Positions 5,227 to 7,390 of a stretch of DNA of 7,390 nt are shown piece by piece. Source of the stretch: an uncultured Collinsella sp. (GTDB lineage: Bacteria; Actinomycetota; Coriobacteriia; Coriobacteriales; Coriobacteriaceae). The notes beneath the pieces were generated by a model. The model ran no database searches. It saw nothing but the letters and a program-made list of their open reading frames with translations, and had not been told where the DNA came from. The translations under genes and the position numbers were made by a program. Position 1 is the stretch's first letter, and every line of letters begins with the position of its first letter. Location of the stretch: NCBI GenBank assembly GCA_902496845.1, contig CABVCJ010000083.1, positions 1 through 7,390 on the forward strand. Reading direction: 5' to 3'.

Positions 5227-5343
5227 AAGTAGTTTATACCACGAAAGGTCGCTTTCGATGCGCCTAGCTCGCAAAATAACACTCGCTGGGCCGTCACCCC
5301 TGATCTTCTCGACCGTCTCCTCCGGGTACTTATTGCGTGCCAC
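5182..5343 (-). pseudogene. N-terminal stub of a TetR-family regulator
   Basis: From GTG 5343, preceded on its strand by GGAGG (complement of 5349-5353), the frame reads ARNKYPEETVEKI. This is a common opening of TetR/AcrR regulators, where the helix normally continues into -LDAAL-LF--KGY and the DNA-binding HTH. Here it breaks off after about 14 residues into unrelated sequence (RGDGPASVILRARR...) and stops at 5182, giving 53 residues instead of about 190. The HTH and ligand domain are gone, so it should be non-functional. It is divergent from the lantibiotic-immunity operon, the usual place for a TetR repressor of a transporter. The break near 5300 is close to the start of the toxin module, so a deletion or insertion linked to that module probably truncated it. 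The TetR assignment rests on few residues. Confidence 0.5.
5233..5241 (-). promoter_or_regulatory. Extended -10 promoter for the toxin leader RNA
   Basis: On the minus strand TGGTATAAA offers an extended -10 (TATAAA, complement of 5233-5238, with TG upstream). Transcription would start near 5226, just before hairpin 1 of the leader. A small inverted repeat CGAAAG/CTTTCG (5242-5247 and 5252-5257) lies immediately upstream, in the -35 spacer, where a regulator could bind. No consensus -35 is visible. Confidence 0.5.
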
Positions 5344-5360
5344 GGGCACCTCCGTCCTTA

Positions 5361-5372
5361 TTATCGCGATAA
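5361..5372. promoter_or_regulatory. Perfect 12-bp palindrome, candidate TetR operator
   Basis: TTATCGCGATAA at 5361-5372 is a perfect palindrome. It lies 17 bases upstream of the TetR stub start and between that stub and the divergent immunity operon. Size, symmetry and position fit an operator of the lost TetR regulator. A TATGTT -10-like box (complement of 5373-5378) abuts it on the minus strand. Confidence 0.55.
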
Positions 5373-5484
5373 ACATACCATGAGTGGCGTACGGGTCGAG
5401 AAGGGCTGGCGCCAAAAGAGCCCAACGACCGTTACGGCTTCGTTAGAAACGCGCCCCACCATGGATGGTGAACCCGAAAGGTAA

Positions 5485-5517
5485 GGCGCGCGGGCACGGC
5501 GACTCGGCCCGCGCGCC
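5485..5517 (+). promoter_or_regulatory. 11-bp perfect GC hairpin in the leader of the immunity operon
   Basis: GGCGCGCGGGC (5485-5495) pairs perfectly with GCCCGCGCGCC (5507-5517) over an 11-base loop. It ends 21 bases before the lanF start and just upstream of its ribosome binding site. No T-run follows, so it is not an intrinsic terminator. It could protect the mRNA 5' end, limit ribosome access or be a remnant terminator. A smaller inverted repeat, CACCAT-GG-ATGGTG (5457-5470), lies just before it. Confidence 0.6.
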
Positions 5518-5538
5518 CGGAAGAGAAAGGACGAACCC

Positions 5539-6263
<725 letters not shown>

Positions 6264-6267
<4 letters not shown>

Positions 6268-7034
6268 CGGGCGAGAAAGGCGGCCTGCTCGCGGGCCTGC
6301 GCGCCGAGGCCCTGAAGTCGCGCCACGCGGCACCGGTTCGCCTGGCCGTGCTCATGGCGCTGCCGATGCCGCTGCTCGGCGCGATGCCCTACCGGGGCGT
6401 GCAGATCTTCAGCGCGTGGAACTACTGGTACGCGCTCTTCCTGCCCGTGGCTCTCTCGCTCGTGGTGGCGTGCGTCGCGCGGGCGGACGCGCGCACGCGG
6501 ATGCGGGGGCTTCTGGGCCTGGGCTTCCCGCTCGGGCGCGCCTGGTGGGCCAAGGCGCTCTGGTGCCTCGCGCTCTGCGCGCTCTCGAACCTCGTGGTCT
6601 TCGGCATCTACCTCGCGGGATCGGCGTTCTCCTCGCAGGGCCTCACGGCCGCGGGCACGTTCACGATGCTCCTCTGCGCGCTCGCCAACACGGTGACCGC
6701 GGCGTGGATGATCCCCGCAGGGCTCTTCCTCACGGCGCGGCTCGGCATGCTCGCGGGCATCTTCTGCCCGCTCGCCGCGCAGCTCGTGGGTGGGTTCGCC
6801 TGGTCGCTGATGCCGCTGCCGCAGCTCTTTCCGCCGTCGGCGAGCATGGTCATCCCCACGAGCTTCATCCCCGTGCTGCCGAGCGGCGAGCCACTCGCGG
6901 CGGACATGGCGCTCGGCGGGGCGCTCGCGGCGGACGGCATGCTCACGCTGGCGGGCCTTGCGGTCTGCGCGCTCGCGTTCGCCGCGCTCACGGCGGCGGG
7001 CGCGGCCTGGTTCGCGCGCTCCGAGGAGAGGTGA
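6264..7034 (+). CDS. lanE: Lantibiotic immunity ABC transporter permease, LanE/MutE-EpiE type
   Basis: A 256-residue integral membrane protein. After a short basic N-terminus (LRAEALKSRHAAPVRL), six hydrophobic segments can be placed at about 24-42, 53-74, 96-118, 130-154, 158-182 and 224-250, matching the six-helix MutE/EpiE permeases. The N-terminal E-x-LKSR-x-s motif and the FSAWNYWYALFLPVALSLV stretch (49-67) are characteristic of that family. It starts at ATG 6264 inside the lanF stop, with GGGAGG at 6251-6256. It forms the transmembrane channel with LanG and is driven by LanF. The protein is very alanine- and leucine-rich, in line with high GC. Confidence in the LanE rather than LanG label comes from gene order and the N-terminal motif. 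Confidence 0.85.
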
Positions 7035-7390
7035 TGGCCGTGACACGACCCTCCGACCCGACGCCGCGCACGACTCTCCCGCGGGCCCTGCTCTCCGAGG
7101 CCCTGCGCCTGGCGCGCTCCCCGCTCACGGCGGTGCACCTCGTCTGCGGCCTGGCAGCCGGTCTTGCCTGCGGCGAGTACTTCTCCGTTACCCGATGGGA
7201 CCCGGCGCTGGGCGCGGACGCCTACGCCCAGTTCCTCGGCGCCCTCATGCCGCTCATGTCCGCCATCGTCTGCGGGCTCGCCGTGGACGAGGAGCGCGCT
7301 GCCGGGCGCCTCGCCAACCTCACGGCGGTCCCCTCGCGCGGGCGCGCCGTCGCGGCGAAGCTGCTCGCCCTTGCGGCGCTCGGCGCGGGC
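7034..7390 (+). CDS. lanG: Lantibiotic immunity ABC transporter permease, LanG/MutG-EpiG type (5' part)
   Basis: Opens at ATG 7034, overlapping the lanE TGA by one base (TGATG), with GAGGAGAGG just upstream; 119 codons are present before the window ends. After a variable polar N-terminus come ALLSEALRLARSPLTAVHLV (18-37), a first membrane segment at about 31-50 and a second at 64-85. DEERAAGRLANLTAVPSRGR (85-104) follows. The E-x-AG-x-x-x-N-L-x-x-x-x-SR pattern and the position after lanE are typical of the second permease of LanFEG exporters. The C-terminal four helices are outside the window. The tight overlaps make lanF-lanE-lanG one translationally coupled operon. Confidence 0.8.
   Translation, partial: MAVTRPSDPTPRTTLPRALLSEALRLARSPLTAVHLVCGLAAGLACGEYFSVTRWDPALGADAYAQFLGALMPLMSAIVCGLAVDEERAAGRLANLTAVPSRGRAVAAKLLALAALGAG

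Noticed and set aside
4500..5267. Long + strand open frame (255 codons) across the toxin
   Set aside because: It is antisense to the toxin, crosses the terminator and the structured RNA, and has no domain; high GC readily produces such frames.
5461..5484. Seven-codon leader peptide (MDGEPER) before lanF
   Set aside because: No clear ribosome binding site and no regulatory codon pattern; part of an inverted repeat by chance.

Overview
The window looks like an accessory stretch of a high-GC Gram-positive chromosome. Strong AAGGAGG-type ribosome binding sites, use of TTG and GTG starts, GC-rich host-like genes and a lantibiotic-immunity operon suggest an actinobacterium, most likely a gut or oral member of the Coriobacteriia (Collinsella/Olsenella-like). 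This is an inference from style, not from a marker gene. GC content is uneven: the right end (from about 5440) is very GC-rich, while the middle (about 290-3780) is clearly richer in A and T. That pattern fits a mosaic of acquired modules.

Layout, left to right. (1) 1-203: the 3' end of a gene with a gyrase/topoisomerase A-like tail, closed by a strong intrinsic terminator (240-288). (2) 290-1544: a P-loop ATPase with a C-terminal winged helix. It is preceded by an AT-rich inverted repeat and three perfectly phased 19-bp repeats that run into its ribosome binding site. (3) 1653-2183 (minus): a flavodoxin-fold oxidoreductase with a CX2CX2CX6C motif. (4) 2420-3655 (minus): a full-length AAA_14/DUF4143 ATPase with a TTG start and a palindrome-rich promoter. 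(5) 3871-4423: a YjdF-like (DUF2992) basic protein whose structured leader contains a perfect 7-nt anti-Shine-Dalgarno sequence, a candidate yjdF-type riboswitch. (6) 4585-5240 (minus): a putative type III toxin-antitoxin-like endoribonuclease toxin (ToxN/AbiQ/TenpN-like). It has its own terminator and a compact upstream RNA with two GNRA-capped hairpins that pair properly only as minus-strand RNA. (7) 5182-5372: the N-terminal stub of a TetR regulator and a perfect 12-bp palindrome. (8) 5539-7390: lanF, lanE and the 5' part of lanG, translationally coupled, a lantibiotic self-protection ABC transporter.

How the parts may work together. The TetR stub is divergent from lanFEG and next to a palindrome, so the immunity operon was probably once TetR-controlled. 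Arrival of the toxin module, or a deletion associated with it, may have left only the first 14 or so TetR codons. The two P-loop ATPases, the toxin module and the immunity transporter are all typical accessory-island genes and look independently regulated, each with its own promoter and palindromic or repeated sites. The two least explained pieces are the RNA upstream of the toxin and the triple repeat at the start of the winged-helix ATPase.
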